Part shown: positions 35,982 through 44,595 of the stretch, piece by piece
How positions within the stretch are numbered: the first letter of the stretch is position 1
Layout: each line of letters opens with the position of its first letter
DNA from: Spirochaetales bacterium
GTDB taxonomy: Bacteria; Spirochaetota; Spirochaetia; SZUA-6
Reading direction: 5' to 3'
Assembly: GCA_027021365.1 (NCBI GenBank)
Contig: JALUUM010000020.1
Coordinates: 392,726 to 456,725 of the forward strand
Length of the DNA stretch: 64,000 nt
Made by a program: the position numbers and the translations under genes
The notes under the pieces: model-generated
What the model was told of the DNA's origin: nothing
Database searches by the model: none
What the model saw: the letters and a program-made list of their open reading frames with translations, nothing else

Positions 35982-36947
35982 TTATTTTATCCTGATGTTT
36001 TCAAGGTAAGGTTCCTTCCAGGGATTTGACAATTGTCTCTCTGCCAGGTTCCTGTATTTTCCTGCTTCTTTAAAATTTGTCAGTAATTTCCAAATGCTTC
36101 GTGCAGGTTTTATGTAATCATATGCATAAGAAGCGGCTCCAAGCTCATACAGGCAACCAAAGAGATTGTAACGACTAAAATAATCTGAAAGTGACTTATA
36201 TTTAAGGGAAACGGAAATAAGAGAATAAAGATTTTCAAAGGAATAATCAGGGTCCTTTTCACGAATATAATCGATTGAGTTTGATAGAACAGATATCGAA
36301 GAAAAAAGAAAACTGCTTATCGCAGCCCTGTATCGGCCAGTCTTATAATAGAACCAACCGAGTTGATTATATGCATCTATGGTAAAGTTTTCATTAAAAC
36401 GGTAAAGTTTCAAAACCTCATTCAAGCCACCTCTACCGTAAAGAGAAAGAATTTTAAACTGAAGGTTCTTCATGTCCATATTTTTATTTAAGCTTGAGTC
36501 GGAAACTATCTCATTAAGCTTTTCCGCCATGTCTTTATAATTTTTTTTCTGTAAATACAATGCGGCCATCCTATATAGGAGAACATATTTATCGGAGGGT
36601 ATGGTAAAAGCATTTACAAGTTTGTATGCATTTTGATAATGAAAGATTGCGAGGTCGTATTCTCCTTCAAGAAAAAAAACATCTCCTATAAACATCTCCG
36701 CTTCAGGATAAATGCCTCTTTTCCTGTTCAAAGCATTTTGAAATAGATTAAGAGCCTTGCCATATTCCTTCTCTTCTAAGAATTCTTTTCCTTTCTCAAG
36801 AAGGATCCAAGCTTCACGGGAAACTTCTTTTGAAGTTTCCTCTGAAAAAGACGGATAAGGGGTAAAGAGAAAAAAGGAAAGGGTTAGTTCTGCAATTAAT
36901 AAGCTGAAAATAAATCGCATGTTAATCATCTTAATTGATAATTTCAT
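35982..36947 (-). CDS. exported TPR protein, function unknown
   Basis: A hydrophobic segment (about residues 10-35, ending YPSFSEE) looks like a cleavable signal peptide. The mature 285 residues have TPR-like helix pairs (AWILLEKGKEFLEEKEYGKALNLF, EAEMFIGDVFFLEGEYDLAIFHY, AYNQLGWFYYKTGRYRAAIS). The start overlaps the ispG stop by 4 bases, so it is the last gene of the ATPase-ispG transcription unit. Two further Mets (7 and 10) are possible starts with the same signal peptide. No function can be assigned. Confidence 0.83.
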   Translation of the reverse strand: MKLSIKMINMRFIFSLLIAELTLSFFLFTPYPSFSEETSKEVSREAWILLEKGKEFLEEKEYGKALNLFQNALNRKRGIYPEAEMFIGDVFFLEGEYDLAIFHYQNAYKLVNAFTIPSDKYVLLYRMAALYLQKKNYKDMAEKLNEIVSDSSLNKNMDMKNLQFKILSLYGRGGLNEVLKLYRFNENFTIDAYNQLGWFYYKTGRYRAAISSFLFSSISVLSNSIDYIREKDPDYSFENLYSLISVSLKYKSLSDYFSRYNLFGCLYELGAASYAYDYIKPARSIWKLLTNFKEAGKYRNLAERQLSNPWKEPYLENIRIK

Positions 36948-37996
36948 TGAAATTTCAGTAATTCCTCTTTAAAGAGTTCAGCTGCCCTTTCTGAGCTCAC
37001 TTTATGTATCATTTTTCCCCTTTTAAATATAACGGCATAATTCCCGGCTCCCGTTATACCTATATCTGCGGATTTAGCCTCGCCCGGCCCATTTACAACA
37101 CAACCCATTATAGCAACGGTAATATTCTTGTCCATGGAATTTAGTGATGGCCCTATTTTGTTGAGGAAGGAGTGTACATCGAAAGAGGCTCTTCCGCAGA
37201 GAGGACAGGAGATGATATTAATACCCCTTTTGATGCCGGTAGAAGAGCTGACAATCTCTTTTGCTGCTATAATTTCATCTTCAGGACTACTGGATAGGGA
37301 TACCCTGATAGTATCACCAATTCCTTCTTCGATTAGCTTGTTCAATGCAATGGTACTCTTTACGGTACCCTGGATTAAAGGGCCTGCTTCGGTAAGACCA
37401 ATATGCAAAGGATAGTCATACCTTTCAGAAAAAAGTTTATTTGCCCTGACTGTTGTATGTATATCGGAAGATTTCAGAGAAAAAACTATACTTTCAAATC
37501 CTATTTTTGAAAATATTTCCAGTTCTCTTTCAGCAGCTTTCACCATAGCTAGAGCTGTATCTCTTTCGTCCTTCAAGTCCCCTGGAAGTGAACCGGAATT
37601 TATCCCTACCCTTACAGGTACTCCTCTGGCGGATGCCTTGCGTATGATTTTTTCGATCTTGGTTTTGTCTCTTATATTTCCGGGATTGATTCTAAGCTTT
37701 GCAATATTGAAATCCAATATTCGTAGCGCAATTCTGTAATCGAAATGTATATCTGCTACCAGTGGTATGTCGATATTTTCCGTTAATCGCCCTACCCTTT
37801 CAGCTGTGCGGATATCCGGAACTGATATCCTTAAGATATCACAACCTATTGCCTGCAGAGCATTGATTTTTTCAATGAGGTTGGAATCTATATCACCTAT
37901 AGGTTCCTTCCACATTGTTTGTATCGATATAGGAAAGCCGCCGCCGATGATGACTCTACCTACTCTGACGGCCCTTGTTTTTTTTCTTTTTATCAT
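36944..37996 (-). CDS. ispG: 4-hydroxy-3-methylbut-2-enyl diphosphate synthase
   Basis: IspG (GcpE) performs the penultimate step of the MEP isoprenoid pathway using a [4Fe-4S] cluster. The cluster ligands are visible as CPLC in the segment IISCPLCGRASFDVH and a third Cys in IMGCVVNGPGEAKSADIG, the family signature. The TIM-barrel start, IGGGFPISIQTMWKEP, and the RINPGNIRDKTKIE segment also fit. The 350-residue length is that of the bacterial single-domain form. It overlaps the genes on both sides by 4 bases. Its place at the end of an ATPase operon is unusual. Confidence 0.96.
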   Translation of the reverse strand: MIKRKKTRAVRVGRVIIGGGFPISIQTMWKEPIGDIDSNLIEKINALQAIGCDILRISVPDIRTAERVGRLTENIDIPLVADIHFDYRIALRILDFNIAKLRINPGNIRDKTKIEKIIRKASARGVPVRVGINSGSLPGDLKDERDTALAMVKAAERELEIFSKIGFESIVFSLKSSDIHTTVRANKLFSERYDYPLHIGLTEAGPLIQGTVKSTIALNKLIEEGIGDTIRVSLSSSPEDEIIAAKEIVSSSTGIKRGINIISCPLCGRASFDVHSFLNKIGPSLNSMDKNITVAIMGCVVNGPGEAKSADIGITGAGNYAVIFKRGKMIHKVSSERAAELFKEELLKFQ

Positions 37997-38361
37997 TCTA
38001 TTTTCAGATCTGGAAGTGATGTTTTATCCACCCGATTTATTAAGTTTATTATTAAACTTATCCCGCTACGCATGAGAATGGACTGGTCATAGAGATCTTC
38101 CAGTTCGCTTATTACCTTAGCCTTAAAATCGTCCACAGTGTTAAACTGTTTCAGGTCGATATTATTGATTAACTCTTTTGTTTTTGCTATGGATTTTAGT
38201 TCATTGTCGAATACATTCATGTTTTCTCTGTAAACATAACCTTCCTTTTGGAAAATTCCCTTTCGCTCTATCCAGTCTCTCTCGGTCTTCTTCAGCTCGG
38301 CTTCCAATTTATCAAGAGTTACAAGGATATGTTTTAAGAAAGATTCGAGTTTTTTTTCCAT
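37993..38361 (-). CDS. small helical protein in the V-ATPase operon, function unknown
   Basis: The 122-residue product is nearly all helix, with heptad-like Lys/Glu patterns (LKHILVTLDKLEAELKKTERDW, then LINNIDLKQFNTVDDFKAKV). It has no membrane segment and no recognised motif. It sits between the ATPase subunit D gene (21 bases upstream) and ispG (4-base overlap), so it is certainly co-transcribed with both. It could be an ATPase assembly or stalk-associated factor, though this is inferred from location and coiled-coil character only. Confidence 0.72.
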   Translation of the reverse strand: MEKKLESFLKHILVTLDKLEAELKKTERDWIERKGIFQKEGYVYRENMNVFDNELKSIAKTKELINNIDLKQFNTVDDFKAKVISELEDLYDQSILMRSGISLIINLINRVDKTSLPDLKIE

Positions 38362-38382
38362 TCTCTTTTCTATGTTACTATG

Positions 38383-39000
38383 TTACATCCTAAGTATTTC
38401 CTTAATTTTCATAAGACGTGTTATGTTGCTTCTCTCAAGTTCATCGAGTTTACTTGAAACAAACTTTATTGCTTCTTCCTGTTGAGGTATAAGTATGTAT
38501 TCGAGTGCATTAACCCTTCGCCTGGTTTTTTCTATTTCATTTGCTACCAGTTCGATAGTTTTCTCCAGCTCGGCAAGTTTAACCATCCTTTCAAGCATCT
38601 TGGCCAGCTTGCTCATTGCGATGTCCAGATCGTTATTTGTGGTATCTATACTGTAGCTTAATAGATTACCCTGGATTGAAAACTCAAAGACAGGTATTCT
38701 TACATTCATGATAAGATTTTCCGAAACGTTCAATTGAGCTTCACATTGAGGAAATGAAAGAGCAGTAAGATAAGCTTCCCTTGGCATACTGGCAGAAGCA
38801 AGTATGAAATGTTTAAAGAGATCTCCGATTTCACTGTCTATTTCTTTCCTTAAAATCTTGTACTCTTTTACAATTTCCATGAAGTCCTTAAGAAGCCCCT
38901 CTAACTTGTCCTTCAGCAGCTTATGACCCCTTTTTGCAACTTGTTGCTTCTTTTTTAGTTGCAGTAGTTCCATCCTGTTGGGATTTACCCTAATTGCCAT
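38383..39000 (-). CDS. atpD: V/A-type ATPase subunit D (central stalk)
   Basis: Subunit D is the coiled-coil rotor axle that turns inside the A3B3 head. The N-terminal signature RVNPNRMELLQLKKKQQVAKRGHKLLKDK (about residues 3-31) is diagnostic, and the C-terminal helix TRRRVNALEYILIPQ pairs with it. The 205-residue length is standard. It lies 24 bases after atpB in the archaeal-type order. The symbol follows V-type naming and should not be confused with the F-type beta subunit. Confidence 0.95.
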   Translation of the reverse strand: MAIRVNPNRMELLQLKKKQQVAKRGHKLLKDKLEGLLKDFMEIVKEYKILRKEIDSEIGDLFKHFILASASMPREAYLTALSFPQCEAQLNVSENLIMNVRIPVFEFSIQGNLLSYSIDTTNNDLDIAMSKLAKMLERMVKLAELEKTIELVANEIEKTRRRVNALEYILIPQQEEAIKFVSSKLDELERSNITRLMKIKEILRM

Positions 39001-39024
39001 CTATTGACGTCTCCTGTCGAATTA

Positions 39025-40398
39025 TTATTCCTTGCCAAGATACTTTTCTATGTATTCGTTCCTGACACGTTTCAGTTCAGTGCGAGGAAGAATCTTTAGT
39101 AGTTTCCATCCTATATTGAGAGTCTCCTCTATGCTTCTGTTTTCACCGAAACCCTGATTGATAAATTTCTGTTCGAATTCATCGGCAAACTCGACGTATA
39201 CCCTGTCTATTGGTGTTAATGCAGCTTCTCCCAGAACCACAGCAAGCTCTCTTGCTTCGACGCCCTTTGCATATGCCGCAAACAGCTGATTTGCAACGTC
39301 AGCGTGATCCTCTCGCGTTTTCCCCTTGCCAATTCCCTTTTGCATCAACCTGGAGAGGGATGGAAGTACATTTATTGGTGGAAGTATTCCCTTTCTGTAG
39401 ATATCCCTGCTAAGAAAAATCTGTCCTTCCGTAATATAGCCGGTAAGGTCGGGAATGGGATGCGTTTTGTCATCCTCAGGCATTGTGAGTATAGGGAACT
39501 GTGTAATAGAACCTTTTTTCCCTTTTATTCGCCCTGCCCTTTCGTATATCGTGGAAAGGTCCGTGTACATGTAACCCGGGTATCCTCTTCTCCCAGGAAC
39601 CTCTTTTCTTGCAGCAGAGATTTCCCTTAGTGCTTCACAGTAGTTTGTCATGTCTGTAAGGATAACAAGTACATGCATATCGAGCTGAAATGCAAGGTAT
39701 TCTGCTGTTGTCAGGGCTACTCTCGGAATTGCAATTCTCTCTATTACAGGATCATTTGCAAGATTGATATACATCACGGCGCGCTCTATGGCTCCTGTCT
39801 TTCGCAGATCATCTATAAAGAAGTTTGCCTCTTCGAATGTGATTCCCATTGCAGCGAAGACAACGGCAAATTCCTCCTTTTCACCCAGTGTCCGCGACTG
39901 CCTTGCAATCTGTGCAGCAAGCTGTGCATGAGGAAGTCCCGAGCCGGAAAAAATAGGCAGTTTTTGTCCCCTTACCAGGGTAAGTAACCCGTCGATAGCC
40001 GATACACCTGTCTGTATGAATTCGGAGGGAAAGTTGCGGCTGTACGGATTGATAGGTGCACCGTTTATGTCAATAAACATCTCGGGAATGATGGCTCCGG
40101 AATCATCTATAGGCTCACCTACACCGTTGAAGATTCTACCCAACATTTCTCTGGAAACGGGTATTGTCATTCCCTTGCCGAGAAATCTTACCCGCGAACG
40201 TTCGGTAGAAATTCCCTGTGAAGATTCAAACAGCTGTATAAGGGCAGTGTCTTCACTTGTTTCAAGTACCTGACCACGCCTGATACTGCCGTCATGAAGT
40301 TCTACATCGGCTAATTCACCGTATTTGATACCTTCCACACCCTTTACAATCATTAAGGGTCCTTCCAACCCCTTGACATTGTTGTATTCTTTAATCAT
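39025..40398 (-). CDS. atpB: V/A-type ATPase subunit B (regulatory)
   Basis: Subunit B alternates with A in the catalytic head and binds but does not hydrolyse nucleotide. Consistent with this, the Walker A position reads [18 protein letters not shown] rather than GxxxxGKT. Other family segments are [35 protein letters not shown] (split here by position, about residues 130-155) and [25 protein letters not shown]. The 457-residue length is normal. It overlaps atpA by 4 bases. Confidence 0.97.
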   Translation of the reverse strand: MIKEYNNVKGLEGPLMIVKGVEGIKYGELADVELHDGSIRRGQVLETSEDTALIQLFESSQGISTERSRVRFLGKGMTIPVSREMLGRIFNGVGEPIDDSGAIIPEMFIDINGAPINPYSRNFPSEFIQTGVSAIDGLLTLVRGQKLPIFSGSGLPHAQLAAQIARQSRTLGEKEEFAVVFAAMGITFEEANFFIDDLRKTGAIERAVMYINLANDPVIERIAIPRVALTTAEYLAFQLDMHVLVILTDMTNYCEALREISAARKEVPGRRGYPGYMYTDLSTIYERAGRIKGKKGSITQFPILTMPEDDKTHPIPDLTGYITEGQIFLSRDIYRKGILPPINVLPSLSRLMQKGIGKGKTREDHADVANQLFAAYAKGVEARELAVVLGEAALTPIDRVYVEFADEFEQKFINQGFGENRSIEETLNIGWKLLKILPRTELKRVRNEYIEKYLGKE

Positions 40399-42158
40399 GC
40401 CGAAGCCCTCCGTGTTCTAATTTCATCGAATGCCTTGATAATTTTGTCCTGGACCGCTTCGATTTTGTCTATTTCATCCTCCGGATGATACTTCATGCGT
40501 GCAATTTCCTCACGAACCTCGTTCTCCAGTATCAGGTCGAGCGATATTCCTGCCTCAATCGATTCCAACGCCAACCTATGGAAGAGAAGTATTGCCTGGA
40601 GCATGAGAAACTGTTTCTTGAGAGAGGTATATGTATCAACTTCGTGGAAAGCGTTCTGGTGGAGGAAATCCTCTCTAATGGATCTTGCCACTTCCAGTGT
40701 CAACCTGTCACGGGGAGATAGAGCATCGATACCGACAAGGCGGACGATTTCTTCCAGTTCTGCCTCTTCCTGGAGTATTCTCAGGGCATGACCTCTGTTC
40801 CTTATCCAGTCCCTTGAAACTTCCTTTTCATAATAATCATTCATTATATCAGCGTAGAGAGAGTAAGAATTCAACCAGTTTATTGCAGGAAAATGCCTTG
40901 CATAGGCTAATTTTGCATCAAGCCCCCAGAAAACCCTCACCTCTCTCAATGTCGCCTGAACAACAGGATCTGAAAGGTCACCTCCGGGAGGAGATACCGC
41001 GCCGATTACTGACAGAGAAGCTTCCTCCTCGCTGCCAAGTGGTATTACCAGACCTGCTCTTTCATAGAATTCCGCTATTCTCGAAGCAAGATATGCGGGA
41101 TAGCCCTCTTCCCCTGGCATCTCTTCGAGCCTTCCTGATATTTCACGCATTGCCTCGGCCCATCTGGAAGTAGAATCCGCCATTAAAGCGACATTGTAAC
41201 CCATATCTCTGTAGTACTCTGCCAGTGTTATGCCGGTGAATACCGATGCTTCCCTCGCGGCAACAGGCATATTGGAGGTGTTGGCAATAAGGATTGTCCT
41301 CTCCATAAGCGGCTTTCCCGTTTTAGGATCTTTCAACTCGGGGAATTCGAGAAGTACATCGGTCATTTCATTTCCTCGTTCCCCGCAGCCAACGTAAACA
41401 ATGATGTCCGCATCGGCCCATTTCGCAAGCTGGTGCTGAACGACCGTTTTCCCGGATCCGAATGGCCCAGGAACACATGCTGTTCCTCCCTTGGCCAGCG
41501 GGAAGAATGTATCAAGCACTCTTTGTCCCGTTATCAACGGGAAATTTGGATTGATTTTTCTCTGGTATGGTCTTCCTATACGGACAGGCCATCTGTGCGA
41601 TAGTTTTAGTTCATGGATTTCTCCAAATTCGTCTTTGATCTTACCTATCGTTTCATCTACTGTATATGAACCACTGTCAAGCTCGGTAATAGTACCTGCG
41701 ACATCCGGTGGAACGAGTACCCAGTGCCTGACAATTTCGGTTTCTTCAACGTATCCGAGTCTGTCACCGCCACTTACCGTTTCTCCGGGTTGTGAAGTGG
41801 CGGTAAAATCCCACTTCTTTTCATGGGAAATGGATGGTTCGTCTATACCGCGGGGAATGAAATCACCATGTCTGTTACTTATAATATCAAGGGGTCTCTG
41901 GATACCATCATATATCTGACCTATGAGTCCTGGTCCAAGCTCAACGGAAAGCTGCGTGCCCAGGTTAATTACCGGCTCACCGGGGCCAACTCCTTCTGTC
42001 TGTTCATAAACCTGAATCGATGCTTCATCACCGTTCAGTCCTATTATTTCTCCGAACAGCCCTATTTCACCCACTTTGACTACTTCGTACATCATGGGAT
42101 TAGTAAGATCCTTTGCTATTACAAGGGGTCCGGATACTTTTATTATCTTTCCTGCCAT
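40395..42158 (-). CDS. atpA: V/A-type ATPase subunit A (catalytic)
   Basis: Subunit A hydrolyses or makes ATP. The Walker A loop is [17 protein letters not shown], and the family segments [30 protein letters not shown] and [32 protein letters not shown] (about residues 325-360) are complete. The V/A-specific non-homologous insertion (about residues 110-200) is present, which separates it from F-type beta. I use the ATG at 42158 (587 residues) because AAGGAAGGT is then about 7 bases upstream; a GTG 6 bases earlier is too close to it. The unit overlaps atpB. Confidence 0.97.
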   Translation of the reverse strand: MAGKIIKVSGPLVIAKDLTNPMMYEVVKVGEIGLFGEIIGLNGDEASIQVYEQTEGVGPGEPVINLGTQLSVELGPGLIGQIYDGIQRPLDIISNRHGDFIPRGIDEPSISHEKKWDFTATSQPGETVSGGDRLGYVEETEIVRHWVLVPPDVAGTITELDSGSYTVDETIGKIKDEFGEIHELKLSHRWPVRIGRPYQRKINPNFPLITGQRVLDTFFPLAKGGTACVPGPFGSGKTVVQHQLAKWADADIIVYVGCGERGNEMTDVLLEFPELKDPKTGKPLMERTILIANTSNMPVAAREASVFTGITLAEYYRDMGYNVALMADSTSRWAEAMREISGRLEEMPGEEGYPAYLASRIAEFYERAGLVIPLGSEEEASLSVIGAVSPPGGDLSDPVVQATLREVRVFWGLDAKLAYARHFPAINWLNSYSLYADIMNDYYEKEVSRDWIRNRGHALRILQEEAELEEIVRLVGIDALSPRDRLTLEVARSIREDFLHQNAFHEVDTYTSLKKQFLMLQAILLFHRLALESIEAGISLDLILENEVREEIARMKYHPEDEIDKIEAVQDKIIKAFDEIRTRRASA

Positions 42159-42174
42159 TTTCACACCTTCCTTA

Positions 42175-42501
42175 TCATTCTTTTCCTAGTAAATCTATTC
42201 CGATTGCCTTTTCAACAGCATTTTTTATTTTCAGGAATCCTATCCCTCTGGAACCTTTCTGGTCTGGTATAACTATGACCGCCGGGATCGAACCAGTTTC
42301 AAGTCTCGATAATTCAGCTATAATAGGTTCTGCCAGAGTCTCCGTAATGAATATAATCGCATATTCCTTCGAACTGACCAGCTCTCTTAGTATACCCAGG
42401 GCTTCACCGCCTTCAGCCGCAGGAAATCCTGTAACTCCTCCAGCAGAGAAACCGTTTACAGTGGAACTGTCTCCAATCATTGCAATTTTATATGTAGACA
42501 T
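42175..42501 (-). CDS. atpF: V/A-type ATPase subunit F
   Basis: This 108-residue protein has the Rossmann-like subunit F pattern: an N-terminal strand and Gly loop ([18 protein letters not shown]), [14 protein letters not shown] and [30 protein letters not shown] near the end (about residues 77-105). F binds the central stalk D. It overlaps atpC by 14 bases and precedes atpA. Assignment rests on both sequence pattern and operon position. Confidence 0.93.
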   Translation of the reverse strand: MSTYKIAMIGDSSTVNGFSAGGVTGFPAAEGGEALGILRELVSSKEYAIIFITETLAEPIIAELSRLETGSIPAVIVIPDQKGSRGIGFLKIKNAVEKAIGIDLLGKE

Positions 42502-43489
42502 TTACAATCCTCTTTTTAAGGATATTGTTATCGATATTCTTTAATTTTCCGATCAATATCATGCGTATATTGTAGAGGTCTGAGAGTTTCCTTGTAAGAA
42601 AATAATATGAATACTCTATGCCAGGTGGGTAATATTTCCACTTCTCTATTAACGTGTAGAGATCACGCTTTTCCCTCAATAATGTCTCGGATACATCAAC
42701 GCCACCTGAGAAGTCATTTAGAATTCTCTTTAAAGGTGTTTCCCTGAGACTTGCAGTGAAACCGTTCCATTCCTGAGGCACGGAAGAATACATCTCTTCG
42801 ATTCTAGATATTCCGGAAAATCCTGTAAGGGCATACTTTACAATACTCCATGGGAGATTGGCATTTTTTCCCCTTATCAAAACTTCACCGATCTTAATCT
42901 CATCGATGCTTTTGAAAAGTTTGAGAAGTTCCTTCGACTCCGTATCAAATGCTATCTTAAGCAAGTGGAGGTTCTTCTGTCTGTCCAGTGCAAATTCGAA
43001 TGCCTGAGAATTCTTGTCCTCTTCATAATAGGCAATCCAGGCTTCCTGGAGAGAATCATATATTGCACTGGGCAGCATTATAAAGTCCATCTCTTCTGAA
43101 TAGCCCTTTAGATCTTCAACGGAAAGATCTCCCTCCGGTCCGAACAGCGCATCGTTCTTTTTTTCATAGAGTTTGGAAAGAATAACTACCTTAAGGTTGA
43201 AGTAATCCCACGGAAGAAACACAAGGCTTCTCAATTCTCTTGAAGGGGAATTCAATGTAAGAAAATCCGTGATAATTGAAGTTTCCAGTTTTATGGCAGC
43301 ATCAATTCCACCTTCACCACCTACCCTGTTAAGTTCATGGGAAAAAGGAGAATCTGGCAATTGAGCAACAGCTTCTTCAAATGAAGATGAAGAAAAAAGA
43401 GATGCAAGTTTCGCATCATCTATTAATTCCCTTTCCCTGCTCTTGAAAACACCATACACGAAGTTGAAATCTGCCTTGGTCTTCTTCAT
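42488..43489 (-). CDS. atpC: V/A-type ATPase subunit C (rotor-socket subunit)
   Basis: Subunit C (the d-subunit-like socket) couples the D-F stalk to the membrane ring. The 333-residue all-helical sequence has the family spacing of FVYGVFKSRERELIDDAKLASL at the start and FLPWDYFNLKVVILSKLYEKK (about residues 88-108), then a third repeat near the C-terminus ending in YNIRMILIGKLKNI, the signature of V-type C. It lies between atpE and atpF in the archaeal-type order. The sequence is divergent, so position adds much of the confidence. Confidence 0.9.
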   Translation of the reverse strand: MKKTKADFNFVYGVFKSRERELIDDAKLASLFSSSSFEEAVAQLPDSPFSHELNRVGGEGGIDAAIKLETSIITDFLTLNSPSRELRSLVFLPWDYFNLKVVILSKLYEKKNDALFGPEGDLSVEDLKGYSEEMDFIMLPSAIYDSLQEAWIAYYEEDKNSQAFEFALDRQKNLHLLKIAFDTESKELLKLFKSIDEIKIGEVLIRGKNANLPWSIVKYALTGFSGISRIEEMYSSVPQEWNGFTASLRETPLKRILNDFSGGVDVSETLLREKRDLYTLIEKWKYYPPGIEYSYYFLTRKLSDLYNIRMILIGKLKNIDNNILKKRIVNVYI

Positions 43490-43509
43490 ACCGGTATTAC
43501 TCCACAGGG

Positions 43510-44079
43510 TTAGTTCTGAAACAACATGGCTGCTGCCTCTATTTCATATTTGTCAATAAGTTCCTTGAACGTTTCATCGATCGTGCAATTCAACCTTATA
43601 TCACCTCGTGGTATTATGAATCCACCTCTGAACCTTCCCTTTTCCTCGGCAAGTTCAACCTTGTATTTTGCGAGAAGGTCTGAAAATTCCTTTTTGAATC
43701 GTTCGGTTTCCTTTGCAGAGACGATCAATCGATCACCTGGTTTTGAATATTCCTTGAGGTGCTTTTCCAGGTATTTTCGATATGTAGAAGTTTCCAGAAC
43801 TTTCTCCCACCATTTGGAATACGTCTCTTCGAGAAGTCTCCTTTTCAATCTCTGAGTCTCATTTTTCTCGGCCAACCTTACGGCGGACAAAAGCTGTTGA
43901 ATCCTTTCCCTTATATGTTTCATCTCCAGCTCTTTTTCCTCTTCTATCTCTCTTTCCAGCTGATTCAATTTCTCTTCGTAGAGTTTTTCATATTTTTCTT
44001 TTGCCTCGGAATAAATCTTTTCACCTCTTTCCTTTGCAGCAGAAATGATTTTTTCCGCTATGGTGGATGTATTAGACAC
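43510..44079 (-). CDS. atpE: V/A-type ATPase subunit E (peripheral stalk)
   Basis: Subunit E pairs with the G/H subunit to form the peripheral stalks. The N-terminal half (about residues 5-95) is a Lys/Glu-rich helix (EKIISAAKERGEKIYSEAKEKYEKLY), and the C-terminal half is the head-binding domain with FRGGFIIPRGDIRLNCTIDETFKELIDKY (about residues 147-177), the family's most conserved part. The 189-residue length is standard. It lies between the proteolipid and subunit C genes. Confidence 0.93.
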   Translation of the reverse strand: MSNTSTIAEKIISAAKERGEKIYSEAKEKYEKLYEEKLNQLEREIEEEKELEMKHIRERIQQLLSAVRLAEKNETQRLKRRLLEETYSKWWEKVLETSTYRKYLEKHLKEYSKPGDRLIVSAKETERFKKEFSDLLAKYKVELAEEKGRFRGGFIIPRGDIRLNCTIDETFKELIDKYEIEAAAMLFQN

Positions 44080-44100
44080 AGGCTACTCCTCTCTATTGAT

Positions 44101-44583
44101 TTAGAATTGTATACCTACTATAAGAATGAGAATCGTTGCTATGAGTGCAAATAGGCCAAAGGTTTCAACCATAGCAGGTAGAATAACGGATTTACCAAAT
44201 GCTTCGGGCTTCTTTGCTACGACACCCATAGAAGCTACGGAAGATTTTCCCTGCCAAATAGCCGAAAGTAGCTCACCCAACATTGCTGGGATGCAGGCCC
44301 CGAAAACTGCAAGGCCTTTTCCAAGCTCAAGATCGTAGAGCGGATTGGCTCCGCCGAGTATTTGCAATTTTACCATTACCAGAATTGCTACTACAAGACC
44401 ATAGATAGACTGTGTTGCCGGAAGTGCCTGAAGTATCAACATAGGACCGAATTTATCGGGATCTTCTGATAGTACTCCTCCCGCCATCTCTCCTGCCAGA
44501 CCTACTCCAATAGAAGAACCTGCTGCGGCAAGTCCTGCTGCAAGAGCTCCTCCTGAAACTGCGATTGCAAAACCTAGTGTCAT
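44101..44583 (-). CDS. atpK: V/A-type ATPase proteolipid subunit K, sodium-type
   Basis: The 160-residue protein has four membrane helices made from two fused c-subunit hairpins, the V-type duplicated form. The ion-carrying glutamate is E140 in ILPAMVETFG; the first hairpin has Q58 at the matching place. Compared with the known Na+ site of Enterococcus NtpK (L61, T64, Q65, Y68, Q110, E139), this protein shows L54, T57, Q58 and Y61 in LPATQSIYG, then Q111 in IWQGKSS and E140. All six are conserved, so Na+ rather than H+ coupling is predicted. It follows subunit I by 12 bases. Confidence 0.95.
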   Translation of the reverse strand: MTLGFAIAVSGGALAAGLAAAGSSIGVGLAGEMAGGVLSEDPDKFGPMLILQALPATQSIYGLVVAILVMVKLQILGGANPLYDLELGKGLAVFGACIPAMLGELLSAIWQGKSSVASMGVVAKKPEAFGKSVILPAMVETFGLFALIATILILIVGIQF

Positions 44584-44595
44584 TGTTGCTTCCTC

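Noticed and set aside
40685..41173. 162-codon plus-strand frame opposite atpA
   Set aside because: Shadow of the highly constrained ATPase gene; no homology-like pattern.
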